Shown: positions 53,340 through 64,000 of the stretch, one piece after another
How the letters are laid out: each line of letters opens with the position of its first letter
Numbering within the stretch: position 1 is the stretch's first letter
Assembly: GCA_023376005.1 (NCBI GenBank)
Contig: CM042141.1
Span: 95,742,010-95,806,009 of the forward strand
Origin: Doryteuthis pealeii
Lineage: Eukaryota; Mollusca; Cephalopoda; Myopsida; Loliginidae
Reading direction: 5' to 3'
DNA length: 64,000 bases
Made by a program: the position numbers and the translations under genes
Notes under the pieces: generated by a model
What the model was told of the DNA's origin: nothing
The model's database searches: none
The model's input: the letters and a program-made list of their open reading frames with translations, nothing else

Positions 53340-53500
53340 TGTTGGTGGGGCTAAGAATACATTGACTGTATACCCCTACAGAGGGGTAAGATCCCTCCTC
53401 TAAAAAAAAAGGGTATCCAGTGTATGATACTAAACTGCATCTGTTGGTGAGACTCCAGTTCCAGTATCTCTCCATTGCCATTACTCCCAGGCTGAGGAGT
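53340..53500 (+). repeat. Family C with internal deletion
   Basis: GTGTATGATACTAAACTGCATC, GGTGAGACTCCAGTTCCAG, then directly CTCCATTGCCATTACTCCC. The GGAGCTCTG block is shortened. Duplicated at 60880-61035. Confidence 0.7.
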
Positions 53501-54195
53501 ACCAACGTTGTGATCCGGAAGGAAGAGACAAGAGATCAACTAGGCGCCCCCCTCCAGAGACCAATAAATACTGATTCAGATTTTTCAAACATTCACCTAC
53601 CCGCCCACTTTCTTAATTCGGGAATATAGTGGCAAAATATTTCAAAGGTTTTTGGGATAGGGCAATTTTCCATCTTCTTGGGGGATATTCCAAGGGCTCC
53701 AATTATCAATGCTTTTTTTTTTTCATCTTTTCTAATTTGCATGATCCGGGAGGGGGGTCGACTTGATCCAGCTTCTTGAGAACCAGAGTTAACATTAGAA
53801 GAAATGAAGATAACAGAACCAGACTAGTTAGAAGAAATGAAGAAACAGACAACAGAAGTAAAGTATCAGCCAGCTAATTCGAAAGCCAAGTAAGTAAGAA
53901 AAGACTTAAATATTCGGGAGACATAACGACAGATGTCTCCCCGAAAGCAAATAAGTAATAGAAAAGAACTCTCGCCACATATATACCCTGAACAAGGGAT
54001 ATATATCATCAGAGATATTTATTTATGTTGTATAACATTGGTAAATAGGCTTACCGAGTTGGTAACGGAATGTAGCAAAGGAGTTATTCAGGTGTTGTGA
54101 TAAAATGTTAACGGTGAAATGAATCATCAATAAGACAATCAAACACTAAAAAAAAGAACTTAGAGTTGAAACAGACATTTTAGAAAAAAAATTGT

Positions 54196-54354
54196 TTAAC
54201 TCTTTGCCTACCAGATTGTTTCCCCCACGACAGTACCAAATGCTCCATTTAAGTTGTTCCCTATTGCAAAAGGATCAATAACAAATCTCAGAGTTGGTTC
54301 ACAGACAAAACAAAAGATGACGAAGTGGTGGGAGAGCTGCCGTGAGTGGGTTAA
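54196..54354. mobile_element. Possible piggyBac-type MITE (TTAA ends)
   Basis: TTAACTCTTTGCCTACCAG at the left and CTGCCGTGAGTGGGTTAA at the right give TTAA at both edges and an imperfect inverted terminus (CYCTTTGCC/CCCACTCACGG). Duplicated at 61731-61889. Confidence 0.5.
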
Positions 54355-54393
54355 AGTAGGCAAAAAAAACTCTTCTATTTAGGAACTATTACA

Positions 54394-54553
54394 GATTCGG
54401 TTTTGCTCAGTCGGTAGAGCAACCGTCTAAGAACCGCAAGGTTCCTGGTTCGATACTGACAATCGCCAACTCAGCGTATGAGTAGCACAGCTTCTGTGAG
54501 GTAAAGTGGGGAGCTGATGGTAGGTATGGCGTTCTACCTCAGACGCAATAACG
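54394..54553 (+). repeat. SINE family A, 3'-truncated
   Basis: The head is well preserved (TTTGCTCAGTCGGTAGAGC, CAAGGTTCCTGGTTCGATAC) and the body ends at ACCTCAGACGCAATAACG. Duplicated at 61927-62090. The head could fold like a tRNA, but SINE body follows immediately. Confidence 0.85.
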
Positions 54554-54627
54554 GGGTGTGGTTGCGAAACAACCTGCTGATTCTTTTCTTTTTTAACTGC
54601 TTTCTGGTGGAAACCATATCCATGACA

Positions 54628-54668
54628 AATGTGTGTGTGTGCGTGTGCGTGTGCGTGTGTGTGTGTTT
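54628..54668. repeat. (GT)n microsatellite
   Basis: GT repeat with GCGT interruptions, the basis of the Cys-Val frame. Confidence 0.93.
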
Positions 54669-54732
54669 ATGTTTATGTGTGTCTGTTCAACAATGTAATA
54701 ATTTTGTAATAACTTTATTATTCTCATTCAAA

Positions 54733-54894
54733 TGATCTCAAATTTTAACATGATGTGTAGAATCAATTCAAAATTCTATGTTTAATGTTTAATGTCTTCT
54801 TTTCTAGTGAATGGAATTTCAATATCTGAAAACAAACAAAATTAAACATAGACTTTTGAATTGTTTCTACAAATGCTGTTAAAATTTGAGATCA
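54733..54894. mobile_element. MITE/fold-back with 54-bp arms
   Basis: The arm 54733-54786 (TGATCTCAAATTTTAACA, CTATGTTTAAT) is inverted at 54841-54894 with scattered mismatches. The sequence after it (to 54955, TCTGAGACACCCTG) matches the transposon end at 11136-11242 in reverse, so it may belong to the same element. Confidence 0.75.
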
Positions 54895-54983
54895 TTTTTT
54901 CGGAAATTGATCAAGTTATTAGATTTTGAAATAACAAGTTTTCTGAGACACCCTGCAATGATATTGGAATTTATTTGGACACA

Positions 54984-55490
54984 TGTGTGGATGGTCAAAT
55001 AGACCAATCACGGCCCTCCTGGAGGTCACGTAAAAACCGGCTATAAAACTGAGGAACTACGAAGATTCTTCCTCTTTCGCCACTAGTAGCTCACCGGCTA
55101 ACACAGATCCCTCTTTTACCACTAGCAACCCCTATGTCCAGAACGAGACAGTAAGACATTCGCTAAGACGGTAACTTAGAGCAGTACATTCCGCTACCAT
55201 CAAGAGTCTCAAAGCCAACAACAAAAATTCCTACTACAAATCGACCCAGGTAACGAGAGAATAAGCTAATAGGAAAATCCTAACAGATAATTTCTCGCAG
55301 GAATATTATCTGCAAACCTAATCAAACCTTATATCTTTCATACTTGAACGTTGAACATTGAATAATTATTGCTTATTTTCTACCTGATTTGTATATCCTT
55401 TAAACAATATAGTACAGTAAACTTGTTGTATTGTAAACCTATGAAAGTATATTTATCATGCTGATTCTGGAAGCGTGCTGGGCCATAACC
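54984..55490 (+). promoter_or_regulatory. CCAAT/TATA promoter-like block
   Basis: AGACCAATCACGG (55001) lies about 35 bp ahead of GGCTATAAAACTGAGG (55039), a spacing typical of an RNA polymerase II core promoter in a retroelement LTR. The downstream sequence shows no coding. It directly precedes the LTR at 55491, so it may be part of the same retroelement or a second LTR. Confidence 0.4.
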
Positions 55491-56298
55491 TGTTAAGTAT
55501 CTGGCCGCCATCCTTGGCCAGTTTTAAAGAACTTAAAGTAAATAAGTAAGTCCTGATTTATAGAATCTTTTGGTAAGTGAATAAGTCCTGAACTATAGAA
55601 TCCTTTGGTAAGTGAATAAGTCCTAAGTTTTGGAATCCTACATAGTGTCAAAAGGTCCAGTGATATGATCCATCGTCCACGAAGATCCAAGTAGTACTGA
55701 TTAGGTATGACCAGAACAGCCAGTATGAATAATAATATCAGCAGCAGAGCACTGCCAGTGATTGGACAATAGGTTGGTCACATGGTTATCGGCGAGTCTA
55801 TAAGTAGAAGCGGACATCTGGCACACACCTTATATCAGAAATAACCAACAGGTATTAAGGTAGATCTATCGGTCGTCTAATTCTGGGTGGCTGTTATTCT
55901 GGTCTTCGACTGGATAGCTGGCTTCTTCTCTTATCTTTTTGGGGTCTTTTCCTGTTTTGGGGATTTCTTCTTATTGTCTGTGTCTATTGCTTAGTTTTTG
56001 ATTAATGAACACAAGACCAGGTTGTTCTTTTTTTTTTTTCGACAACTCTTATTTTATTTCATATAGCCCAAGTCACAAAAAATGCGTGATAAATGGCTAT
56101 TTGGACTAGACGCCAGCCTGCGATCCATCTCGTCACGTTACTCAGACAAAACTGATTTTCTAAAGTAAGTTTCTCACCTCGACTCTGTCCAATTACAGCC
56201 GAGTTAATTAACTAACTCCATACTTTTCCATGAGACCGTTATTTTAATTTCACTACAGTATAGTACATAATTGATAGGCAACCATCAATTGTGTAACA
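55491..56298 (+). mobile_element. LTR family E, long copy (808 bp)
   Basis: It starts TGTTAAGTATC and ends CAATTGTGTAACA. Near the 5' end a unit of about 39 bp (ATAAGTCCTGAACTATAGAAT, CTTTTGGTAAGTGA) is repeated nearly three times (55540-55650), like U3 enhancer repeats. A CCAAT-like GATTGGACAATAGG (55759) and TATA-like GTCTATAAGTAG (55796) follow. Its 3' part matches 9114-9608 loosely. Copies recur at 59276-60070 and 63028-63836. Confidence 0.6.
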
Positions 56299-56883
56299 AA
56301 CATTATTGTAGCAAACGGTTTTGGTTTTCCTCTCTTCAAAAGCTCTCGCTCGTTCTACTCTGCGCACTACGGTTTATATACTTACAGCACTTATGGCTTA
56401 CATTTTCTTTAGAAGATAAAATTCTCCACATACTTACAGACAATTGCAACAATGATTGCAATCAAACATTTAGAAACGAATCCAATTTTAGCATTGAATA
56501 ACCCATAATGAGTTGATAGAAATAAAGCAAGGCAACTAAACCAGTGCTCCAGGATGCTATGAATTCATCATTTTTAATATTATGACGTCTCTTGATATTT
56601 GGGGTAGGGGAGAATTTAACATTTGCTCGCCCGGTAAGTACGACATTAAAAGCTTTTTAGGGGGAGGGGGAGGGAAGTCAAAATTATAATTATCCTCACG
56701 AAAAAGGAAGTCATAATTTTGACAATGAAAAAGTCATAATTTAGGATCTTTTTATGCGAGATAAAAAGTTATGAAAAATCTATTTAATTTATTCGTTCCC
56801 ATGAATCAGGATTTTCAGTGCATTCATATCAAAGCAGATTGTGAATAAAAAGATAATTTCGCTTTTTGTTCGTTGACACAGAC
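56299..56883. other. Unclassified stretch, partly inside the duplicated unit
   Basis: To 56781 this belongs to the 3.77-kb unit. A G-rich patch (GGGGGAGGGGGAGGG) lies near 56660. No retroelement coding follows the LTR. Confidence 0.4.
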
Positions 56884-56884
56884 A

Positions 56885-56937
<53 letters not shown>

Positions 56938-56964
56938 CTCATTTTTTATTTCACTTGCTATAAA

Positions 56965-57024
<60 letters not shown>
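56884..57024. repeat. Two (TA)n tracts
   Basis: TA at 56884-56935 and 56971-57024 around a 35-bp spacer. Confidence 0.95.
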
Positions 57025-57026
<2 letters not shown>

Positions 57027-57973
57027 TAAGAAACAAACATGAGTGGAAATATTGTCTGTTTCAAATAGTACTTTGGTGTTCAAAGAAGTAAGAAATAAAA
57101 ATTAAAAAAAACATTTTGATAACATTAATGTGTATTTTGGACGATAAGAATGTATGCGGTGTACCTGTGTGAACTGAACATAGTAATTTTTAGGCGTTGG
57201 AAGTTAGTGCTGTTGACTGCTGATTGTTTCGACGGAAAGGTGAGTAGGGTAGAGAGAATCAAAATGAGGCTGGGAGTTTCCTTTCTCTCTCTCTGTTGTC
57301 ACCACTGACCTTTGATTCGCTTTCTCTTCTTATTTATGTCTGGTGGTTGGCTTCAGTTTGGTTCTATTATCTATTAACTGTTGAATTGTGATTGTCTCTT
57401 TAATCAATTACTTGTCATATGACCTGTTTCCGACTATATCCGCTTGTATCAGCAGTTGTAATATAAATATTTAAAACATCAATTTCGACGGTTTGTTTTT
57501 GCTTTGCGCGTCTAGATTTAACCTTTTGAACCCGAGCGGCCTGTATGTGAACCACTAACTAGAAGTCTATAAACCCGGGTGCTTGAAATTTATCCACTTC
57601 TACATTGTAACGGTCTCTAATTTAACCTGTTAGCTATACTTCATATTTACATAGGTGTTTTTGTTTACCAATTTAACAACCACCACAATATCTAGTCTTA
57701 GAAAAATTTATTTGCTTTTTATAAGTCCACTTCTATCAGTTGCTGCTGACCCTTAAAATTTACTGCGGACCATAAGATTCAAAGAGGAAATGGGTAAGGC
57801 AATCAGCGCTGATATACCAACCCTACTGCGACCCGAGTTCAAAGTTCACTATCTATTCACCCAGAACTCGGGTCGCCGATTCAATTTCCATGACGTTATA
57901 CACGCCCCACCCTCTTCACCTTTTTGTGTGACTTTTTCCTTTCTCTTCTTTCTTATGTGTATGTGTGAGTGTG

Positions 57974-57977
<4 letters not shown>
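57025..57977. other. Unclassified non-coding stretch
   Basis: No gene is recognised. ACTCGGGTCGC and GCGACCCGAGT (57829-57876) form a short inverted repeat around 21 bases. Confidence 0.4.

Positions 57978-58043
<66 letters not shown>
57978..58043. repeat. (CT)n microsatellite
   Basis: About 66 bp of CT abutting the 3' end of the LINE fragment. Confidence 0.97.
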
Positions 58044-58044
<1 letters not shown>

Positions 58045-58049
<5 letters not shown>

Positions 58050-58375
58050 CCTGGCAGATCTTCCGCACGGCATCCAGTATCCATACAGTGCTGATCGATG
58101 TAGGTTTTTTGGCTGGTTGGCCTACCCTGGGTGTCCATGATGTCTACAGGATAACGTCCATATGTGTTCGTCCTTGCTTCCCCAGCTGTACCAGCATGTC
58201 TTGCTCGTTTTATTTGGATGGTTTGTGTGATAGTAGGTAAGTGACGATACTGCAGGTTTTTTGTGGGGTGCTGCAATCAGTATTTGTTGAAACAACACAC
58301 AGTATCCTTATGTATTTCCCATCTTGCTTTTTCTCTAAGCGTCTCGTTAGAGTCCAAGTAATGCCGTAAAGTGGG
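58045..58375 (-). pseudogene. LINE RT C-terminal fragment
   Basis: The minus-strand frames read GITWTLTRRLEKKQDGKYIR, then QYRHLPTITQTIQIKRARHA, then GRPTSQKTYIDQHCMDTGCR and AEDLPGA, collinear with the C-terminal tail of 1590-2790. A frame change separates the first two blocks. It ends at the CT tract instead of an ATG tail. Confidence 0.82.
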
Positions 58376-59150
58376 CAAAAAGAGTGACACAATGGTTGAG
58401 TGAAAATACGGTCAGAGAAAAATAGAATATATTAGGTTCATGCGTATGTATATGTGTGTGTGGTGTGTGTGTGTGTGTGTGTGTGTGTCCGTTAAAGAAC
58501 AAAATTTCACCACATCAGTCAAAGAAGCTTCAGGAAAGCCATAAAAAAAGATCAACGACCACCTTGAATGGATACCATTAAAGATAATATCTTCAAGTGA
58601 CTAGTTTAAGAGAAAATGGGTCTCGAAAAAGTTGATGGTCCTGAAAACTGAGAACACTTAGACTGGAAAAAAAGTAATGTCCATAATTTTTGAAGAAATT
58701 GGAGCCATAAAGTCTGACAGAAAATGTTATTACCAATTTCCTGGATGGCCGAACCAAGGGCAGGGTATGGGGGGGTCTGCATATATTCAGCCGACTCGAG
58801 CCCGAAGGAGCAGATCCAGACCTTTAGTCAGAGAAGAACGTTGAGTCAGTTGATAGATGACAAATAGGCAGGGATCCACATGATAGAAAGTCAGTCAGAC
58901 TTCTAGTTTATTCTACCAGCCGACTTAAGAGAACTTCACAAATGTCACACCTTCCTCCTCCATTAGCGTCCTGTCTTCAAACTTTGTGTTGTCGTTTCTT
59001 ATCCTTGTGAACCTGTCTGTAGTTGTGCTTTCTAACCGTCCAGCACAGATTATTGCAACGTGGGGTCATAAACAGTGTGCAACGGGTATTATCACGCTAG
59101 ATATTATTCAATTTCCTTTAAAAATGGCAAACATCGTTTATATATATATA

Positions 59151-59181
<31 letters not shown>

Positions 59182-59275
59182 GCCTAACATTTTAAAATAA
59201 AACAAAATTTAAAAAAAATGAAATCAGTAAAAAGATAAAAAATAAAAATAAGAATATAAATTTACATTTTCCGCC
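58376..59275. other. Unclassified stretch
   Basis: (GT)n at 58453-58487 and (TA)n at 59139-59180. A GC-richer stretch lies around 58740-58990. No gene was recognised. Confidence 0.4.
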
Positions 59276-60552
59276 GTATCTGGCCGCCATCCTTGGCCAG
59301 TTTTTAAAGACTTAAAGTAAATAAGTAAGTCTGATTTATAGAATCTTTTGGTAAGTGAATAAGTCCTGAACTATAGAATCCTTTGGTAAGTGAATAGTCC
59401 TAAGTTTTGGAATCCTACATAGTGTCAAAAGGTCCAGTGATTGATCCATGTCCACGAAGATCCAAGTAGTACTGATTAGGTATGACCAGAACAGCCAGTA
59501 TGAATAATAATATCACAGGCAGAGCACTGCCAGTGATTGGACAATAGGTTGGTCACATGTTATCGGCGAGTCTATAAGTAGAAGCGGACATCTGGCACAC
59601 ACCTTATATCAGAAATAACCAACAGGTATTAAGGTAGATCTATCGGTCGTCTAATTTCTGGGTGCTGTTAATTCTGGTCTTCGACTGGATAGCTGGCTTC
59701 TTCTCTTATCTTTTTGGGGTCTTTTCCTGTTTTGGGGATTTTCTTCTTATTGTCTGTGTCTATTGCTTAGTTTTTGATTAATGAACACAAGACCAGGTTG
59801 TTCTTTTTTTTTTTTTCGACAACTCTTATTTTATTTTCATATAGCCCAAGTCACAAAAAATGCGTGATAATGGCTTTTTGGACTAGACGCCAGCCTGCGA
59901 TCATCTCGTCAGTTACTCAGACAAACTGATTTTCTAAAGTAAGTTTCTCACCTCGACTCTGTCCAATACAGCCGAGTTAATTAACTAACTCCATCCTTTT
60001 CCATGAGACCGTTATTTTAATTTCACTACAGTATAGTACATAATTGATAGGCACCATCAATTGTGTAACAAACATTATTGTAGCAAACGGTTTTGGTTTT
60101 CCTCTCTTCAAAGCTCTCGCTCGTTCTACTCTGGCGCACTTACGGTTTATAATACTTACAGCACTTATGGCTTCATTTTCTTTAGAAGAATAAAATTCTC
60201 CACATACTTACAGACAATTGCAACAATGATTGCAATCAAACATTTAGAAACGAATCCAATTTTAGCATTGAATAACCCATAATGAGTTGATAGAAATAAA
60301 GCAAGGCAACTAAACAGTGCTCCAGGATGCTATGAATTCACATTTTTAATATTTGACGTCTCTTGATATTTGGGGTAGGGGAGAATTTAAAATTTGCTCG
60401 CCCGGTAAGTACGAACATTAAAAGCTTTTTAGGGGGAGGGGGAGGGAAGTCAAAATTATAATTATCCTCACGAAAAAGGAAGTCATAATTTTGACAATGA
60501 AAAAGTCATAATTTAGGATCTTTTTATGCGAGATAAAAGTTATGAAAAATCT
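59276..60552. repeat. Duplicated unit, partial copy 2 (3' third)
   Basis: It corresponds to 55497-56781 of copy 1, so it starts six bases inside the LTR (GTATCTGGCCGCC). It is 1277 bp against 1285 bp and carries many scattered single-base gains and losses (for example AGTCTGAT for AGTCCTGAT, GGCACCATC for GGCAACCATC). The family E LTR copy within it ends near 60070. Confidence 0.93.
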
Positions 60553-63500
60553 TAAACAGTTGTTGACCTGCTTTCCTTTAAACTTACCAATTAACTGACT
60601 TGAGTTGTTTGAATTTTTTATTCATTCATACATTCTTTTTTTTTCAATGGTTTCCCCTTCATGTTGCTTTTTAATCGTAACATTCAGGTCGTTACGTTCT
60701 CTATATCGGTGGGTTTTTATTTTATTTATTCGTTTGTTTATTTATTTCCAAGTAAGCGACATAGATGAAAATCAGACATAAAATAATCTCCAACGAGATT
60801 TAAACTCTCATCCCACATCCTGGGAAAGTTTATCCTGGATTCCAACTTTTACCGATTAATCAATTTGAAATTGCTCTGTTGGTGGGGCTAAGATACATTG
60901 ACTGTATACCCCTACAGAGGGGTAAGATCCCTCCTCTAAAAAAAAAGGGTATCCAGTGTATGATACTAAACTGCATCTGTTGGTGAGACTCCAGTTCCAG
61001 TATCTCTCCATTGCCATTACTCCAGGCTGAGGAGTACCAACGTTGTGATCCGGAAGGAAGAGACAAGAGATCAACTAGGCGCCCCCTCCAGAGACCAATA
61101 AATACTGATTCAGATTTTTCAAACATTCACCTACCCGCCACTTTCTTAATTCGGGAATATAGTGGCAAAATATTTCAAAGGTTTTTGGATAGGGGCAATT
61201 TTCCATCTTCTTGGGGGATATTCCAAGGGCTCCAATTATCAATGCTTTTTTTTTTTCATCTTTTCTAATTTGCATGATCCGGGAGGGGGGTCGACTTGAT
61301 CCAGCTTCTTGAGAACCAGAGTTAACATTAGAAGAAATGAAGATAACAGAACCAGACTAGTTAGAAGAAATGAAGAAACAGACAACAGAAGTAAAGTATC
61401 AGCCAGCTAATTCGAAAGCCAAGTAAGTAAGAAAAGACTTAAATATTCGGGAGACATAACGACAGATGTCTCCCCGAAAGCAAATAAGTAATAGAAAAGA
61501 ACTCTCGCCACATATATACCCTGAACAAGGGATATATATCATCAGAGATATTTATTTATGTTGTATAACATTGGTAAATAGGCTTACCGAGTTGGTAACG
61601 GAATGTAGCAAAGGAGTTATTCAGGTGTTGTGATAAAAATGTTAACGGTGAAATGAATCATCAATAAGACAATCAAACACTAAAAAAAAAGAACTTAGAG
61701 TTGAAACAGACATTTTAGAAAAAAAATTGTTTAACTCTTTGCCTACCAGATTGTTTCCCCCACGACAGTACCAAATGCTCCATTTAAGTTGTTCCCTATT
61801 GCAAAAGGATCAATAACAAATCTCAGAGTTGGTTCACAGACAAAACAAAAGATGACGAAGTGGTGGGAGAGCTGCCGTGAGTGGGTTAAAGTAGGCAAAA
61901 AAAACTCTTCTATTTAGGAACTATTACAGATTCGGTTTTGCTCAGTCGGTAGAGCAACCGTCTAAGAACCGCAAGGTTCCTGGTTCGATACTGACAATCG
62001 CCAACTCAGCGTATGAGTAGCACAGCTTCTGTGAGGTAAAGTGGGGAGCTGATGGTAGGTATGGCGTTCTACCTCAGACGCAATAACGGGGTGTGGTTGC
62101 GAAACAACCTGCTGATTCTTTTCTTTTTTAACTGCTTTCTGGTGGAAACCATATCCATGACAAATGTGTGTGTGTGCGTGTGCGTGTGCGTGTGTGTGTG
62201 TTTATGTTTATGTGTGTCTGTTCAACAATGTAATAATTTTGTAATAACTTTATTATTCTCATTCAAATGATCTCAAATTTTAACATGATGTGTAGAATCA
62301 ATTCAAAATTCTATGTTTAATGTTTAATGTCTTCTTTTCTAGTGAATGGAATTTCAATATCTGAAAACAAACAAAAATTAAACATAGACTTTTGAATTGT
62401 TTCTACAAATGCTGTTAAAATTTGAGATCATTTTTTACGGAAATTGATCAAGTTATTAGATTTTGAAATAACAAGTTTTCTGAGACACCCTGCAATGATA
62501 TTGGAATTTATTTGGACACATGTGTGGATGGTCAAATAGACCAATCACGGCCCTCCTGGAGGTCACGTAAAAACCGGCTATAAAACTGAGGAACTACGAA
62601 GATTCTTCCTCTTTCGCCACTAGTAGCTCACCGGCTAACACAGATCCCTCTTTTACCACTAGCAACCCCTATGTCCAGAACGAGACAGTAAGACATTCGC
62701 TAAGACGGTAACTTAGAGCAGTACATTCCGCTACCATCAAGAGTCTCAAAGCCAACAACAAAAATTCCTACTACAAATCGACCCAGGTAACGAGAGAATA
62801 AGCTAATAGGAAAATCCTAACAGATAATTTCTCGCAGGAAATTATCTGCAAACCTAATCAAACCTTATATCTTTCATACTTGAACGTTGAACATTGAATA
62901 ATTATTGCTTATTTTCTACCTGATTTGTATATCCTTTAAACAATATAGTACAGTAAACTTGTTGTATTGTAAACCTATGAAAGTATATTTATCATGCTGA
63001 TTCTGGAAGCGTGCTGGGCCCATAACCTGTTAAGTATCTGGCCGCCATCCTTGGCCAGTTTTAAAGAACTTAAAGTAAATAAGTAAGTCCTGATTTATAG
63101 AATCTTTTGGTAAGTGAATAAGTCCTGAACTATAGAATCCTTTGGTAAGTGAATAAGTCCTAAGTTTTGGAATCCTACATAGTGTCAAAAGGTCCAGTGA
63201 TATGATCCATCGTCCACGAAGATCCAAGTAGTACTGATTAGGTATGACCAGAACAGCCAGTATGAATAATAATATCAGCAGCAGAGCACTGCCAGTGATT
63301 GGACAATAGGTTGGTCACATGGTTATCGGCGAGTCTATAAGTAGAAGCGGACATCTGGCACACACCTTATATCAGAAATAACCAACAGGTATTAAGGTAG
63401 ATCTATCGGTCGTCTAATTCTGGGTGGCTGTTATTCTGGTCTTCGACTGGATAGCTGGCTTCTTCTCTTATCTTTTTGGGGTCTTTTCCTGTTTTGGGGA

Positions 63501-64000
63501 TTTCTTCTTATTGTCTGTGTCTATTGCTTAGTTTTTGATTAATGAACACAAGACCAGGTTGTTCTTTTTTTTTTTTCGACAACTCTTATTTTATTTCATA
63601 TAGCCCAAGTCACAAAAAATGCGTGATAAATGGCTATTTGGACTAGACGCCAGCCTGCGATCCATCTCGTCACGTTACTCAGACAAAACTGATTTTCTAA
63701 AGTAAGTTTCTCACCTCGACTCTGTCCAATTACAGCCGAGTTAATTAACTAACTCCATACTTTTCCATGAGACCGTTATTTTAATTTCACTACAGTATAG
63801 TACATAATTGATAGGCAACCCATCAATTGTGTAACAAACATTATTGTAGCAAACGGTTTTGGTTTTCCTCTCTTCAAAAGCTCTCGCTCGTTCTACTCTG
63901 CGCACTACGGTTTATATACTTACAGCACTTATGGCTTACATTTTCTTTAGAAGATAAAATTCTCCACATACTTACAGACAATTGCAACAATGATTGCAAT
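60553..64000. repeat. Duplicated unit, copy 3, cut by window end
   Basis: Collinear with 53013-56461. Net length change is -7 to the block at 61294 and +4 from there to the LTR at 63028, fully accounted for by the single-base or 2-base indels I could list. I saw no substitution. It includes family C (60880), the TTAA element (61731-61889), SINE A (61927), the fold-back (about 62270-62435), the promoter-like block and the LTR (63028-63836). Confidence 0.93.
63028..63836 (+). mobile_element. LTR family E, third copy of the duplication
   Basis: It starts TGTTAAGTATC and ends TGTGTAACA, one base longer than 55491-56298 (GGCAACCCATC for GGCAACCATC). It is described as a separate entry because it defines the expected 3' LTR position in this copy. 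Confidence 0.6.

Larger units (their letters stand above)
53013..56781. repeat. 3.77-kb duplicated unit, complete copy 1
   Basis: Starts TAAACAGTTGTTGACC, ends TATGAAAAATCT. The same sequence recurs as 60553-64000 (cut by the window) and, for its 3' third, as 59276-60552. In the other context the unit end joins directly to the unit start (60552/60553), so the arrangement is tandem. By eye, differences between copies are only 1-2 base insertions or deletions. Confidence 0.93.

Noticed and set aside
54394..54470. tRNA gene-like sequence (GCTCAGTCGGTAGAGC and GGTTCGATAC)
   Set aside because: It is the head of SINE family A. The same body follows it as in eight other copies, and no terminator or mature 3' end is present. 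The same applies to 13387, 25556, 28784 and 61927.
57849..58276. Arg-Glu or Ser-Leu repeat proteins
   Set aside because: Translations of CT/GA tracts. The same applies to 4654, 22341, 48955, 48996 and 52533. Only the LINE-derived part of the 57953-58276 frame was kept.
55491..60070. Complete LTR retrotransposon with LTRs at 55491 and 59276
   Set aside because: The 483 bp after each LTR are also the same, which a simple LTR-internal-LTR structure does not predict, and no gag or pol is present between them.

Overview
This window looks like gene-poor, AT-rich metazoan nuclear DNA, most likely from a cephalopod mollusc (octopus or squid type). Three things point that way: two abundant tRNA-derived SINE families with A- and B-box heads, very long (TA)n, (CT)n and (GT)n tracts, and a dense layer of old DNA transposons and LINE fragments. 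The species call is inference from repeat style and no species marker was found. I found no intact protein-coding gene, rRNA gene, functional tRNA gene or CRISPR array. Nearly every long open frame is repeat DNA: microsatellite frames (Tyr-Ile, Ser-Leu, Arg-Glu), SINE bodies, satellite frames or transposon remains. The window is best read as intergenic or deep intronic sequence.

Layout. 1-5.2 kb: SINEs, a CT-rich minisatellite and a decayed LINE reverse transcriptase (minus strand, YADD box visible). 5.4-8.5 kb: tandem repeats, a Helitron-like element bounded A|TC...CTAG|T, and an inverted repeat carrying hammerhead-like motifs. 9.1-13.6 kb: a solo LTR, an 85-bp array, a second LTR split by about 0.9 kb, and SINEs. 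14-18.5 kb: a second Helitron-like family, a 30-bp minisatellite, a 160-bp satellite and two fold-back elements, one holding telomere-type repeats. 19.8-25.8 kb: a piggyBac-type MITE in a tRNA-like repeat, a 286-bp palindrome with a hammerhead-like motif in each arm, and two 5S-rRNA-like sequences. 26.4-40.2 kb: Penelope-like hairpins, Helitron-like copies, a mariner remnant with an HDNA block, several MITEs, and a SINE with a 15-bp target-site duplication inside a fold-back. 40.4-41.6 kb: three partial copies of a LINE with a CCHC plus restriction-like-endonuclease terminus. 42.4-52.7 kb: LTR-like sequences, a 160-bp TA tract and a LINE 3' end (C2H2 finger) inserted with a 15-bp duplication into a Helitron-like element. 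53.0-64 kb: a 3.77-kb unit present once in full, once as its 3' third, and again directly abutting that third; by eye the copies differ only by 1-2 base indels.

Nothing forms an operon or pathway. The sequence does record an insertion order: LINE into Helitron, SINE into fold-back, piggyBac-type MITE into tRNA-like repeat. The most unusual thread is a short motif (CTGANGA-like box, small hairpin, then GAAAY) at a dozen sites, four times in the arms of inverted repeats and twice in a tRNA-headed repeat. It resembles the hammerhead ribozyme core reported in Penelope-like elements but usually carries one extra base after the first box.
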